64,000 nucleotides of DNA, taken from G965202915 sp965205955. GTDB taxonomy: Bacteria; Pseudomonadota; Gammaproteobacteria; Eutrophobiales; Eutrophobiaceae. The position numbers and the translations under genes were made by a program. Where the stretch lies: the NCBI GenBank assembly GCA_965205955.1, contig OZ242192.1, forward strand, positions 2,356,001-2,420,000, written 5' to 3'. The notes under the pieces are model-generated. The model ran no database searches. It saw only the letters and a program-made list of their open reading frames with translations, and was not told the origin of the DNA. This document shows, piece after piece, positions 8,663-17,187 of this stretch (within the stretch, counting starts at the first letter, position 1; each line of letters opens with the position of its first letter).

Positions 8663-11600
8663 TTATCCAAGCAGGCTCTGCACACGCTCCAGAATTTCAT
8701 CATCCGAGAACGGTTTTATCATATAGTGATCGACTCCGGAGGCAGCAGCCATCTGGCGATGCTTGTCAGTCGATCTAGAGGTTACCATAATAACAGGAAC
8801 ATCTTTTGTATTCTCGGTTCCGCGTATATGCGATGTCAGTTCCAGCCCGTTCATTCTGGGCATTTCCAGATCGACAAGCATTATATCCGGCGGGCGTTTT
8901 TCAATAATGGCGAGGGCCTCCAGGCCATCCTTGGCGGTACGCACGTTATAGCCCGCATCTTTCATAACCTGCGCCAATGCTCTTCTCGCACTCAGCGAAT
9001 CATCTACCGCCAATACAAAAGGTAATGAGCTTCTCAAATCGCCGCCGATGATCGTGGATTCATGGACATAGTCCTGTGAATGGCGGTAAGGCGCTCTCAA
9101 TAATTCAGGCAAATCAACCACCGGCACAACACTGCCATCGCCGAGTATGGTGGAACCAAGCAATCCCTTGATATTATTCAGGTATTTCCCTATTGATTTC
9201 ACCACGACATCCCTGCTGTCTTCGACCTTCTGAATGAGCACGACTTGCCGAACATCCCCCTCGGATACAAATAAAGCCTGTTCAGGCATGCGACTTGCCG
9301 CCCGTCGGTTTGGAGGCAAATGAAGCAGTTCTTCCAGTGAAATTATATCATGGGTTTCATTATCCACTTTGCATTGCCGGTTCTTCTCCTGGTCCGCCCG
9401 GGATTCTTCATCCAGATAAAGAATACGTTCAACCCCGTGATTGGAGATTGCGATAAGCTGGCTCCTGGAACGGACCAGTAACACATGAGTTGTCATCGAT
9501 ACCGCAGGTATCCTCAATTCGAATAGCGTGCCTTCACCAGGGGTGGAATCAATATGAACAAAACCCTTGACGGCGACCAATTGCGTGTTGACCACATCCA
9601 TGCCGATTCCGCGTCCTGATGTCTGGGTGGTTTGGGCGGAGGTAGAAAATCCGGAGCGAAGAATCAAACGATATAATTCATCTTCCTTTAAGTCATCATA
9701 GGGTGAAATAAGACCCCTTGCTTCTGCAATACTCCGAATTTTTTCCAGTTCCAGGCCTCTTCCATCATCCCTGCATCGGATTACAATTTGCGCCCCCTCT
9801 GTAAAAAAACCAAGCTCCAGTTTGCCTTCGGCCTTTTTACCACTGACAATCCGATATTCGCTCACCTCGATGCCGTGATCAATTGCGTTGCGTATCATAT
9901 GCATGAGCGGATCAATCAGAGTATTCAACATCCCGCTATCAATGAGCATGTCCGTGCCATTTAAAACAAGATCGACCTGTTTCCCGGTTGCACGGCAGGT
10001 TTGACGGGCACAGCGCTGCAATCGTGGCACAATATTTCTTACGGGCACCATTCTGGTGCGCATGATCATTTCATGGACCTCGTTATGCACTCTTTCCTGT
10101 TCGACCAGCAATTCATGCATGTCATTCAAACCGGTCCTGATCCCGGAATTAAATTCATTTATATCAGCGACTGTTTCGGCAATGTGATTCGAGGTTGAGT
10201 GAAGTACGTTGTACTTTTGCAACTCCAAGGCATCAAATACCTCGTCTTCATTTACACCGATCCGGACAGTTTGTTCGGCGCCGCTGACTTCGATTTGCCG
10301 TTCAATATCATCGGTCAGACTTTTTAATACCATACTATTGTTTAACAGCAGTCTGTTTTGCTCTTGAGAAAGGGCGACCTTCTCATACAATTGAGTATTT
10401 ACGATAATTGTCTCACCTACCAATCTCAACAAGTCATCAATTAATTTGACCGGCACATGCAATAACTGCTCTGCTTCCCTTTCTCCCACATCTGCGGGCT
10501 CCTCTTTTTTCACTGCTTCGGAGGTTGGCGCATCCGCAGCAGCGAGATCATCATCGAGAATCGATACCCCCTGGGTTTCCAGGTGATTTACCCAGTCTAA
10601 AACAGACTGCAATGTAGTCAGCGAAGATGCGGGCGCCGGACTATTGGATAACAATGATTCGGTCATTTCCTCCAAACAATCGGCCGCCTCCATTAAAGTA
10701 TCGCCCAACGCCTTTGAAGGCAGCCGTTGATTGCCGCTCGCGATAGCGAAAATGTCTTCCAATTGATGCGTCAAGGTCGCTATGCCTTTTATACCGACCG
10801 TATTTGCGGCTCCTTTTATCGTGTGGGCAATCCGCTGGGCTTTTTCCATCGCTTGCAGGCCGTCGCTGCCTTCAAGCAGAGATTGAATCGCCGAGGAAAA
10901 ATCCGCGGTTTGATCCGGCAATTCCTGCAATAAACCATCAAGCAATTCCTGATTGATGTCATCCGGCAAAGCGATCGATACATCCTGTTCCGTCGCTTTG
11001 GAAAGCCTGGCCTCTTTTTTAAGATCCACGCTGGTCAAATAAGGCGCTTTCAATAAATCCAGCATTGCGGGAGAAATTTCATTCATTAGCGGCTCCGGCA
11101 GGCTGGGGGAACTCAGTAAGCCAACTAATTGTTTAGATGCGTCATTGTCGGCAAATTCGGTCAAATAATTTTCAATCGCCAACAACCAACGGATCGATAA
11201 ATCAAAAATGTTTTGAGCTATACCTTCTTCAGAGGAACTCATTGCGGAAAGATTTTTCTTGAAATGATTATTGGCCTGGTACAGGCCGTTCAGATCAGCC
11301 GCCTGACAGGCATTGCCAAATTTTTCGATGCGGAAAAGATATTGCGCCAGCGCCTCATTGATTATTTCTTTTTCCAGGCTCTTGCCGTCCGGACTGTCAA
11401 ACGGATCCCGATGGTCATTGATAATATTCTTTATTTCCGCCAGTAGCATGGCAACCAGCGCACTATCCACGGCACTGGGGGCTGCGGGTATATCGACCAG
11501 TTGTTTTATTTCGGTCAGTTCGCCGATAATTTCGGCGCTGGTAATAATTGTCTGCTCATTCAGAGCATTGTAATCAGGCTCATTCGCCGCTTTTTCCGGC

Positions 11601-12826
11601 TGTTCCTGAAACTTTTGCGATAGCAAGGTTGCATCAAAATCCGATAATGGCGAAATCCAGTCGTCATTGCTCATACAAATGACTAAGGGATCGAAATATT
11701 CGGGTGAACCCGGATTCTTCAAATACTCCCCGGACAATTTGCGCCAGGTTTGCACCAACTTATATTGCGCATCGGATAATGGCTCTTCTTTTTTATCGCA
11801 ACTACCGGTTAAATTCCGATAAAGCAACCGACATATATCCTGAAAATTAAATAATCCATCTTCACCGGAAATTTCAGCCAGAAGATTGATTTTTTCCGCC
11901 AAAAACCGTATTTGATCGGCATCATGCCGATCTAAATCGGTAATCAACCCGGTAATTTCCCTGAGTGCCGGGTGATCGCCAACAGCGCTATCATCGATTT
12001 CCAAAGAGATATGCATCATATCGGCAAGGATCCCGGCATGATTCTTGTCGAGCGGCGACGGCCAAATATTGCTCATGGTATTTTTTATCAGAGCTCGGGC
12101 GATTTGCTCATTATTTTTATCCTCATTGTACTTATTGAATAACCCGCACCATGATATGAACAGTATCATTTGAGCGGCAGACAAGGATCCGTCAACAGAT
12201 GCCAAATCCATAATATTCTCACGGACCAGCAGGCATAGATCCTGCGGGCCAAGCCCGCTAATCGAATCACTAATACGTTCTATTTCAGCGGCAATACTCT
12301 TCAATTCTTCAATGTCGAAATCATCACTCTGCCCCACAAGATTATTGAGTCTGCCCAGATCCAGGCTGCCAACATCTTCTTCCGGTTCCTTGGCATGATG
12401 GCGCCCGCCAAACAGCAGCATTTCCCGAAGAATTTGTTTTTCCTTCTGTGAGATTGACGACAGCCAGGGTGCGGATTCTATAATTTCCAATAATAATTCA
12501 GCCGATTCAGTATTTGATTCATCCAGATATGTGCGCAATCGCCCGGGAATTTTTTTGAGTATTTCAAAATGCTCTGCTGACAAACTTTTTCCGTCGGCAT
12601 GAATATCAGATAAGTTTTCCGCCGCTAAAAGGCATAGGTCCTGCATGCCAATCAGACGAAGCTCTTCGGTCTGCTCGGCAAGTCTTTGGATTATCTCGAT
12701 GATCTGCGGGATGGGTACTGATTCAGGGCTGTCACAATCAAGACTGCCATCAATTTCAGCAATGAGTCCGGTGATCGTATTACTGGCTTCAACGCTTAAT
12801 GAAGATGCCCTGAACATTTCTATCAC
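8663..12826 (-). CDS. Giant hybrid chemotaxis kinase of the ChpA/PilL type (Hpt, CheA core, CheW, receiver)
   Basis: 1387 aa. The N-terminal 600 residues are helical and acidic, with repeated short segments like QDLCLL, perhaps degenerate Hpt-like modules. One clear Hpt has the phospho-site AHTIKGAANTVG (His668). The dimer and ATPase region follows with HMIRNAIDHGIE (about 970) and GRGIGMDVV; a CheW-like regulatory domain and a C-terminal receiver (LVDLEMPRMNG, Asp1319; MIKPF with its Lys) end the protein. ChpA-type kinases phosphorylate PilG/PilH-like regulators to control type IV pili or cAMP. The order of the preceding genes matches pilG-H-I-J-chpA, but only one recognisable Hpt is intact. 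Confidence 0.92.
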   Translation of the reverse strand: MIEMFRASSLSVEASNTITGLIAEIDGSLDCDSPESVPIPQIIEIIQRLAEQTEELRLIGMQDLCLLAAENLSDIHADGKSLSAEHFEILKKIPGRLRTYLDESNTESAELLLEIIESAPWLSSISQKEKQILREMLLFGGRHHAKEPEEDVGSLDLGRLNNLVGQSDDFDIEELKSIAAEIERISDSISGLGPQDLCLLVRENIMDLASVDGSLSAAQMILFISWCGLFNKYNEDKNNEQIARALIKNTMSNIWPSPLDKNHAGILADMMHISLEIDDSAVGDHPALREITGLITDLDRHDADQIRFLAEKINLLAEISGEDGLFNFQDICRLLYRNLTGSCDKKEEPLSDAQYKLVQTWRKLSGEYLKNPGSPEYFDPLVICMSNDDWISPLSDFDATLLSQKFQEQPEKAANEPDYNALNEQTIITSAEIIGELTEIKQLVDIPAAPSAVDSALVAMLLAEIKNIINDHRDPFDSPDGKSLEKEIINEALAQYLFRIEKFGNACQAADLNGLYQANNHFKKNLSAMSSSEEGIAQNIFDLSIRWLLAIENYLTEFADNDASKQLVGLLSSPSLPEPLMNEISPAMLDLLKAPYLTSVDLKKEARLSKATEQDVSIALPDDINQELLDGLLQELPDQTADFSSAIQSLLEGSDGLQAMEKAQRIAHTIKGAANTVGIKGIATLTHQLEDIFAIASGNQRLPSKALGDTLMEAADCLEEMTESLLSNSPAPASSLTTLQSVLDWVNHLETQGVSILDDDLAAADAPTSEAVKKEEPADVGEREAEQLLHVPVKLIDDLLRLVGETIIVNTQLYEKVALSQEQNRLLLNNSMVLKSLTDDIERQIEVSGAEQTVRIGVNEDEVFDALELQKYNVLHSTSNHIAETVADINEFNSGIRTGLNDMHELLVEQERVHNEVHEMIMRTRMVPVRNIVPRLQRCARQTCRATGKQVDLVLNGTDMLIDSGMLNTLIDPLMHMIRNAIDHGIEVSEYRIVSGKKAEGKLELGFFTEGAQIVIRCRDDGRGLELEKIRSIAEARGLISPYDDLKEDELYRLILRSGFSTSAQTTQTSGRGIGMDVVNTQLVAVKGFVHIDSTPGEGTLFELRIPAVSMTTHVLLVRSRSQLIAISNHGVERILYLDEESRADQEKNRQCKVDNETHDIISLEELLHLPPNRRAASRMPEQALFVSEGDVRQVVLIQKVEDSRDVVVKSIGKYLNNIKGLLGSTILGDGSVVPVVDLPELLRAPYRHSQDYVHESTIIGGDLRSSLPFVLAVDDSLSARRALAQVMKDAGYNVRTAKDGLEALAIIEKRPPDIMLVDLEMPRMNGLELTSHIRGTENTKDVPVIMVTSRSTDKHRQMAAASGVDHYMIKPFSDDEILERVQSLLG

Positions 12827-12855
12827 ACGCTTGGAAGGAAATTAACCCGGACATA

Positions 12856-14223
12856 TTATTGCAGTTTAAATACGCCTACCGAGGCAACAAGCGACATGGC
12901 CTGTTCCACCAATTCATCCGTATAAACCGTCTGCTCTTGAAGATGTGCGCCTGTTTTCCTGACACTTTCACGAATTATATCGGTGCGCTCACGCAATTGC
13001 CTGCTGATCTTTTCCTGCTTGGCCGCACTATCGGAAATCGATTTTACCATGCTGACAAGCTCGGCAGTGGTGATCTGGGTCTGCTGCATTTGTGCGCCCG
13101 CCTTCTCCGCAAGCTTGCTGCCATCGACAACTTGCGTAATGAGATCATTCATGGTATTGACGGTATTTGTGGTCTCAACCTGAATGTTGTTGACTAACAC
13201 GCTGATCTGGGAGGTTGCTTCTCTTGTATTCTCGGCAAGACGCTGCACCTCGTCGGCAACAATCCCGAATCCCCGGCCGGCTTCACCGGCAGATGCGGCA
13301 TGCATACTTGCATTCAGCGCAAGAATGTGAGTGCGCTCGGAAATATTGCTAATCAGATTTACCGCCGCGTTGACCTCCTGTGAACGCTCGCCAAGGCGCT
13401 TGACTCTTTTTTCCGTTTCATTTATGGATTCACGTATTACATTGATACTGTCCACGGTATCGGTGACCGAACTCATGGCGGTAATCGTGGTGCGAATTGC
13501 TTCTTCAGCGGCAATGTTTGAATCCTCGGCCAATTTTGCAATGTTAATCATTGCATTCGCAGCCGAAACAAGTTCTCTTGCAGTAACATCGACTTCTTCC
13601 TGCTCTTTATTCGCCAACAACAGTACGTTGTCCGACTGTGCCTTTACCAGATTGGAAGTTTCCGCAACATTACCGGAAATCACTGTTACCTCATTTAAAA
13701 CCTTCGAGGTTTCACCGGTCATCATATTTAACGCATCGGCAAGCGGTCCGGTTATATCCTCTCTTACCCTCGCTTTTATTGACAGGTCTCTGCGGGCCAG
13801 AGAGCTGACGGTTTCCAGCATGGCAACGATGGAATCATTCAGCGTCTCATTTTCATCTTCTATGCGAGCCAATTCCGACACATGTTCACTGAGTATGGTG
13901 TCAATCGCGTTGCCAATTTCCTGAAATTCGTCGCCGCTTTTAACACCGCATCTTGCTTCCAAATCCCCATCGATGATCTTCCTTATGACTGATTGCAAAC
14001 GCGATACAGGCTTATACAGCGTGTCTGTAAATTTCAATGTGCCGAAGATAACTATCAACACAACAACTGCCAGCATGCCCAGACCCGCTTTCCACTGGGA
14101 TTGAAGAATTTCCGAGGCGCCGGCTGAAATCAGCAGATAATTGAACCCGGCAAACATGCAGAGAAACAGCGCGCAAATAACCGCCACCGCCGCATATATT
14201 CTTAGTTTAAGATTTTTCCTCAT
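12856..14223 (-). CDS. Methyl-accepting chemotaxis protein, PilJ-like position, no periplasmic domain
   Basis: 455 aa. Two membrane helices (about 8-30 and 44-62) are separated by only some 14 residues, so there is no periplasmic sensor domain. A HAMP region follows (LYKPVSRLQSVIRK, about 70-120), and the signalling domain has the conserved hairpin with GEAGRGFGIVADEVQRLAE. It should couple through the adjacent CheW to the CheA-like kinase. Without an outer sensor it probably senses a membrane or cytoplasmic cue or a protein partner. It starts 18 nt downstream of the CheW gene. Confidence 0.93.
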   Translation of the reverse strand: MRKNLKLRIYAAVAVICALFLCMFAGFNYLLISAGASEILQSQWKAGLGMLAVVVLIVIFGTLKFTDTLYKPVSRLQSVIRKIIDGDLEARCGVKSGDEFQEIGNAIDTILSEHVSELARIEDENETLNDSIVAMLETVSSLARRDLSIKARVREDITGPLADALNMMTGETSKVLNEVTVISGNVAETSNLVKAQSDNVLLLANKEQEEVDVTARELVSAANAMINIAKLAEDSNIAAEEAIRTTITAMSSVTDTVDSINVIRESINETEKRVKRLGERSQEVNAAVNLISNISERTHILALNASMHAASAGEAGRGFGIVADEVQRLAENTREATSQISVLVNNIQVETTNTVNTMNDLITQVVDGSKLAEKAGAQMQQTQITTAELVSMVKSISDSAAKQEKISRQLRERTDIIRESVRKTGAHLQEQTVYTDELVEQAMSLVASVGVFKLQ

Positions 14224-14241
14224 GGTCTTTCCCGCATACTT

Positions 14242-14820
14242 TCATGCCTTATACAAGCATTCTTGTATGAGTTTGGTAAAAAAAGCATCAAAATCAATTT
14301 CGTAATAGATGCTCTCGCCGACCTTGATGGCGCCCAATAAATGTTCGCCGGCCACCTTCGGTTCAACCCCGGAATTCGGCGCTTTGGAAACATCATCACC
14401 ATCCAGATTGATAACCACCGGATAGTTATCTATAAACAGACTTACGGCCGCTTTATCCTGATCGATAACAATTAATTTATTGCTCACTTTGGCATCAGAA
14501 ATTTGAGCCGGCACTTTATAATCGGGATGCACATTCAAATCAAACACCGGCACAACATTGCCGCGCAAATTAATCATGCCTGTTATCCAGATCGGCATAT
14601 TGGGCAAAGTGTAGATTGTGTGATTCTGGACTACTTCAGTGATGGTATTGGCCGGGGTCAGATAGTTTTCGCCGCAAAATCTTATGCCATATCGAACATT
14701 GCGATTTTTATCACCCCCGACAATATCGACTACACCCGCAAACGGGTCGAAATGCTCAAAACCTTTATCGCGGGAGTAATTAGCCCACGCCATGGTCTTG
14801 TCCATAGTCGAATTATCCAT
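14242..14820 (-). CDS. CheW-type coupling protein, PilI-like
   Basis: 192 aa. The CheW fold is shown by VRYGIRFCGENYLTPA, IYTLPNMPIWITGMINLRG and VVPVFDLN, followed by KLIVIDQDKAAVSLFIDNYPVV. CheW proteins bridge receptor tips and the kinase P5 domain. Position between the response regulator and the MCP matches pilI. A 30-residue N-terminal extension precedes the fold. Confidence 0.9.
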   Translation of the reverse strand: MDNSTMDKTMAWANYSRDKGFEHFDPFAGVVDIVGGDKNRNVRYGIRFCGENYLTPANTITEVVQNHTIYTLPNMPIWITGMINLRGNVVPVFDLNVHPDYKVPAQISDAKVSNKLIVIDQDKAAVSLFIDNYPVVINLDGDDVSKAPNSGVEPKVAGEHLLGAIKVGESIYYEIDFDAFFTKLIQECLYKA

Positions 14821-14842
14821 CGTATTTCACTTTATTCATTCA

Positions 14843-15208
14843 TTAATCGTATGTTTTCAACTGCTCGAGGATCTGCTCAGGGGTATAGGGTTTGGAGATC
14901 AACTCCTTGCCACCCTGCATCTTGGCCCAAACGCGATCGGCCTTTTGTCTCTTGCTGCTGACAAAAATAACAGGGATCGCTTTAGTAGCGGGATCATTGG
15001 TAATTGTGCGAGTTGCTTCATAACCGTCCACCTCATCCATAACGATATCCATAAAAATGATATCCGGCTTTTCCGCCACAGTTATGTCTATAGCTTCTTT
15101 ACCGCTAGATGCCGATATTACCTCATAACCGGCATCGGTTAGAATTTTATTCAGATTGACCAATTCGGTTTGTGAATCGTCAACAATAAGAACTTTCTTT
15201 ATTGTCAT
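14843..15208 (-). CDS. Single-domain response regulator, PilH/CheY-like
   Basis: 121 aa, one receiver domain. Acidic pocket IVDDSQTE near the start, phospho-acceptor Asp54 in IIFMDIVMDEVDG, Ser/Thr in VIFVSS and the Lys in ELISKPYTPEQ are all present. It should receive phosphoryl groups from the CheA-like kinase, as PilH does. Its ATG lies inside the first unit of a 20-bp triple repeat. Confidence 0.92.
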   Translation of the reverse strand: MTIKKVLIVDDSQTELVNLNKILTDAGYEVISASSGKEAIDITVAEKPDIIFMDIVMDEVDGYEATRTITNDPATKAIPVIFVSSKRQKADRVWAKMQGGKELISKPYTPEQILEQLKTYD

Positions 15209-15260
15209 GTGTGCGACCTTATTGTTATGTGTGCGACCTTATCGTCATGTGTGCGACCTC
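15201..15260. repeat. 20-bp triple tandem repeat containing a start codon
   Basis: Units 15201-15220, 15221-15240 and 15241-15260 are nearly identical (period exactly 20). On the minus strand each holds GGTCGCACAC followed by an ATG or ATA. The most downstream unit provides the start codon of the response regulator; the most upstream would start a 7-codon frame MTIRSHT that ends before the real start. It is a duplication of a translation initiation region. Confidence 0.85.
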
Positions 15261-15316
15261 TTCAGGATAAAATATGCAAAGATAAATTCATCGTTGCTGC
15301 TTAAATGAAACAACCC

Positions 15317-16138
15317 TCATAGTAAGTACTGATTGACCACCTCCCGAAAAATGACTTTTCCAACAGGTTTGATCAAATAGGTGTCACAACCGGCTAATTT
15401 TCCTTTAATTTTGTCCTGCGGAGAAGAGTTACTGGTCAGCATGATAACGGGTGTATGACTTTGCTCGCCTTCCTTGATGACTTTGCATATCTCATACCCA
15501 TCCACTCCGGGCAAAACCACATCCAAAAATATAATGGCATAGGTATTGCTATTGATATATTCAAAGGCTTCTTCGCCGGTTTTGGCAAAATCAACATCCG
15601 CATCAAACTCTTTCAGGGCTTGATCCATCTGGATTCTTACCGGAAGACTATCATCAACAACCAATATCTTGCGTCCTGCATCGCGGGTTTCGGTTCGTTC
15701 TTTTTTTACGGCCGTCCTGGTAAACTCGGCATCGCTGATATTAACAGTATCGGAACTGTCGTCCGCAAGGATCGCAACATCATTATGGACTGTGAGTTCA
15801 TTCTCCGATATTTCATCCAACATACCAATAATCCGCGAGGAAATAAGCGGACACCGCAACCGGTAATGCTCGGTTTTATATTCTCGCTCGCCGGAAACCA
15901 TCACGGACGGCGGCACGTTGCTGTTCTTCTCTTCCAGAGAAGCTGTATGCTCCATCCACGTCTCCAGATTTTCGGGTTCATCGGCATTCACCATGAAAAT
16001 TGCCGGCTCACTGCCCGGCAATTCGCAGGGAATATACGAAATCCTCCGGGTTTTAGAGTAATCAAAAGCAGATTCAAGCCTTTTCTTCGCGTTCTCGGAC
16101 ATTCCGATTAAAGCTACTTTTACAGGTTCATTCAGCAT
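15317..16138 (-). CDS. Two-part response regulator, PilG-like position
   Basis: 273 aa. The C-terminal 120 residues are a receiver: KILVVDDSLPVR, phospho-acceptor Asp in IIFLDVVLPGVDG (about 205), VIMLTSN and LIKPVGK. The N-terminal 110 residues (VALIGMSENAKKRLESAFDY, then IFMVNADEPE and VMVSGE) have the size and strand pattern of a degenerate receiver without acidic residues; this is inference. No output domain is present, so it should act by protein contact like PilG. Confidence 0.87.
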   Translation of the reverse strand: MLNEPVKVALIGMSENAKKRLESAFDYSKTRRISYIPCELPGSEPAIFMVNADEPENLETWMEHTASLEEKNSNVPPSVMVSGEREYKTEHYRLRCPLISSRIIGMLDEISENELTVHNDVAILADDSSDTVNISDAEFTRTAVKKERTETRDAGRKILVVDDSLPVRIQMDQALKEFDADVDFAKTGEEAFEYINSNTYAIIFLDVVLPGVDGYEICKVIKEGEQSHTPVIMLTSNSSPQDKIKGKLAGCDTYLIKPVGKVIFREVVNQYLL

Positions 16139-16171
16139 AATTAATCCGGCACATAAAAGCGTTCCACCCGC

Positions 16172-17185
16172 TTATACATCCTCTATTGTTAAATAGACCA
16201 ATGTCTGATTCAATAATTGATAGGCGATCTCTCCAAATGTCATCGGGCCATTCATGCCTTCGGTTTTTTTCCCCTCCAGCTCCGCCCACAGATAATTCAG
16301 AACGCAGTTGCAAGAGAATGTAACTCCATTCAGACGAGGCAGCGCCGACTGGAACTGGGAAACATAATCGCTCACCTTCTCGGCGAGTTTATATTCCACT
16401 CCCCTGAATACCGGAGCATAGAAGGAAACGGTCTTTTCATCCTCATCGATTGCCTGGAAAGACACATTGATCATTGCCCCCGAATAATCGGCGACCAATG
16501 AAGATTTGGTATCGATATCATTTTGCAGTAAATAATCGGCAAAGTTCTGCTCTATACCGTTGACTAAACATTCTTTGGCGCTAAAACCGGTATCGGGAAA
16601 CTCAAACATATCACCGCCTCCCTGTTTGAGAATATTCACAATACCAACATTGGCCACCTTTCCACTGGCAAGCGTAACATGCATCGCCACCGCCTTGTTT
16701 TGTGAAGACTCGCCTGTGCCACCATTGACTACACAAGGCTGGACAGTGCCTAAATCATCGAGATGTATCCCGGTGACCCATCCGGCAACCGGCTTGATAA
16801 ACATATCCTCGTATTCGGGCGCATTTTGTGCGTAAGCCAGGTGCACATCGGTAAATGCCGGGATCAATAAAATAGTGAAGCCGTCATCCGGCGCATCTTT
16901 GGCAACATTCTTTATAGTCGAGGTATTATAAAATTTTACCTGCAGACGTCTGGCCAGTGACGGATCAAGCTCGGCAACGTAAATTTGATCTTTGGTGGTT
17001 TTACCCCCTTCATCAGACATGAAATAGGGTATGGAACCGCCTATCCAGCGCCCTTTCGGCAACTGTTGTAATAACTCTTCATTGCCGGCCAACCACAAAA
17101 TGCGGCCTTGTTCAACTGCCTCTTTTGCCTCATCTACCGAGACCATTTTAGTATTGATATCAGATGTAAACATTGGCTCTTTCAC
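16172..17185 (-). CDS. FIST-like sensory protein
   Basis: 337 aa. The C-terminal part has the features of a FIST_C domain: VTFSCNCVLNYLW (conserved Cys), then GMNGPMTFGEIAYQL and LNQTLVYLTIE, the family's 'GxxxxGEI' and 'NQT' signatures. FIST domains are thought to bind small ligands such as amino acids and are often found beside chemosensory genes. Residues 1-150 include GGSIPYFMSDEGGKTTKDQ, consistent with the FIST_N part. No membrane segment, so a cytosolic sensor feeding the kinase cluster is likely. It starts 2 nt after the repeat protein gene. Confidence 0.68.
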   Translation of the reverse strand: MKEPMFTSDINTKMVSVDEAKEAVEQGRILWLAGNEELLQQLPKGRWIGGSIPYFMSDEGGKTTKDQIYVAELDPSLARRLQVKFYNTSTIKNVAKDAPDDGFTILLIPAFTDVHLAYAQNAPEYEDMFIKPVAGWVTGIHLDDLGTVQPCVVNGGTGESSQNKAVAMHVTLASGKVANVGIVNILKQGGGDMFEFPDTGFSAKECLVNGIEQNFADYLLQNDIDTKSSLVADYSGAMINVSFQAIDEDEKTVSFYAPVFRGVEYKLAEKVSDYVSQFQSALPRLNGVTFSCNCVLNYLWAELEGKKTEGMNGPMTFGEIAYQLLNQTLVYLTIEDV

Positions 17186-17187
17186 TC

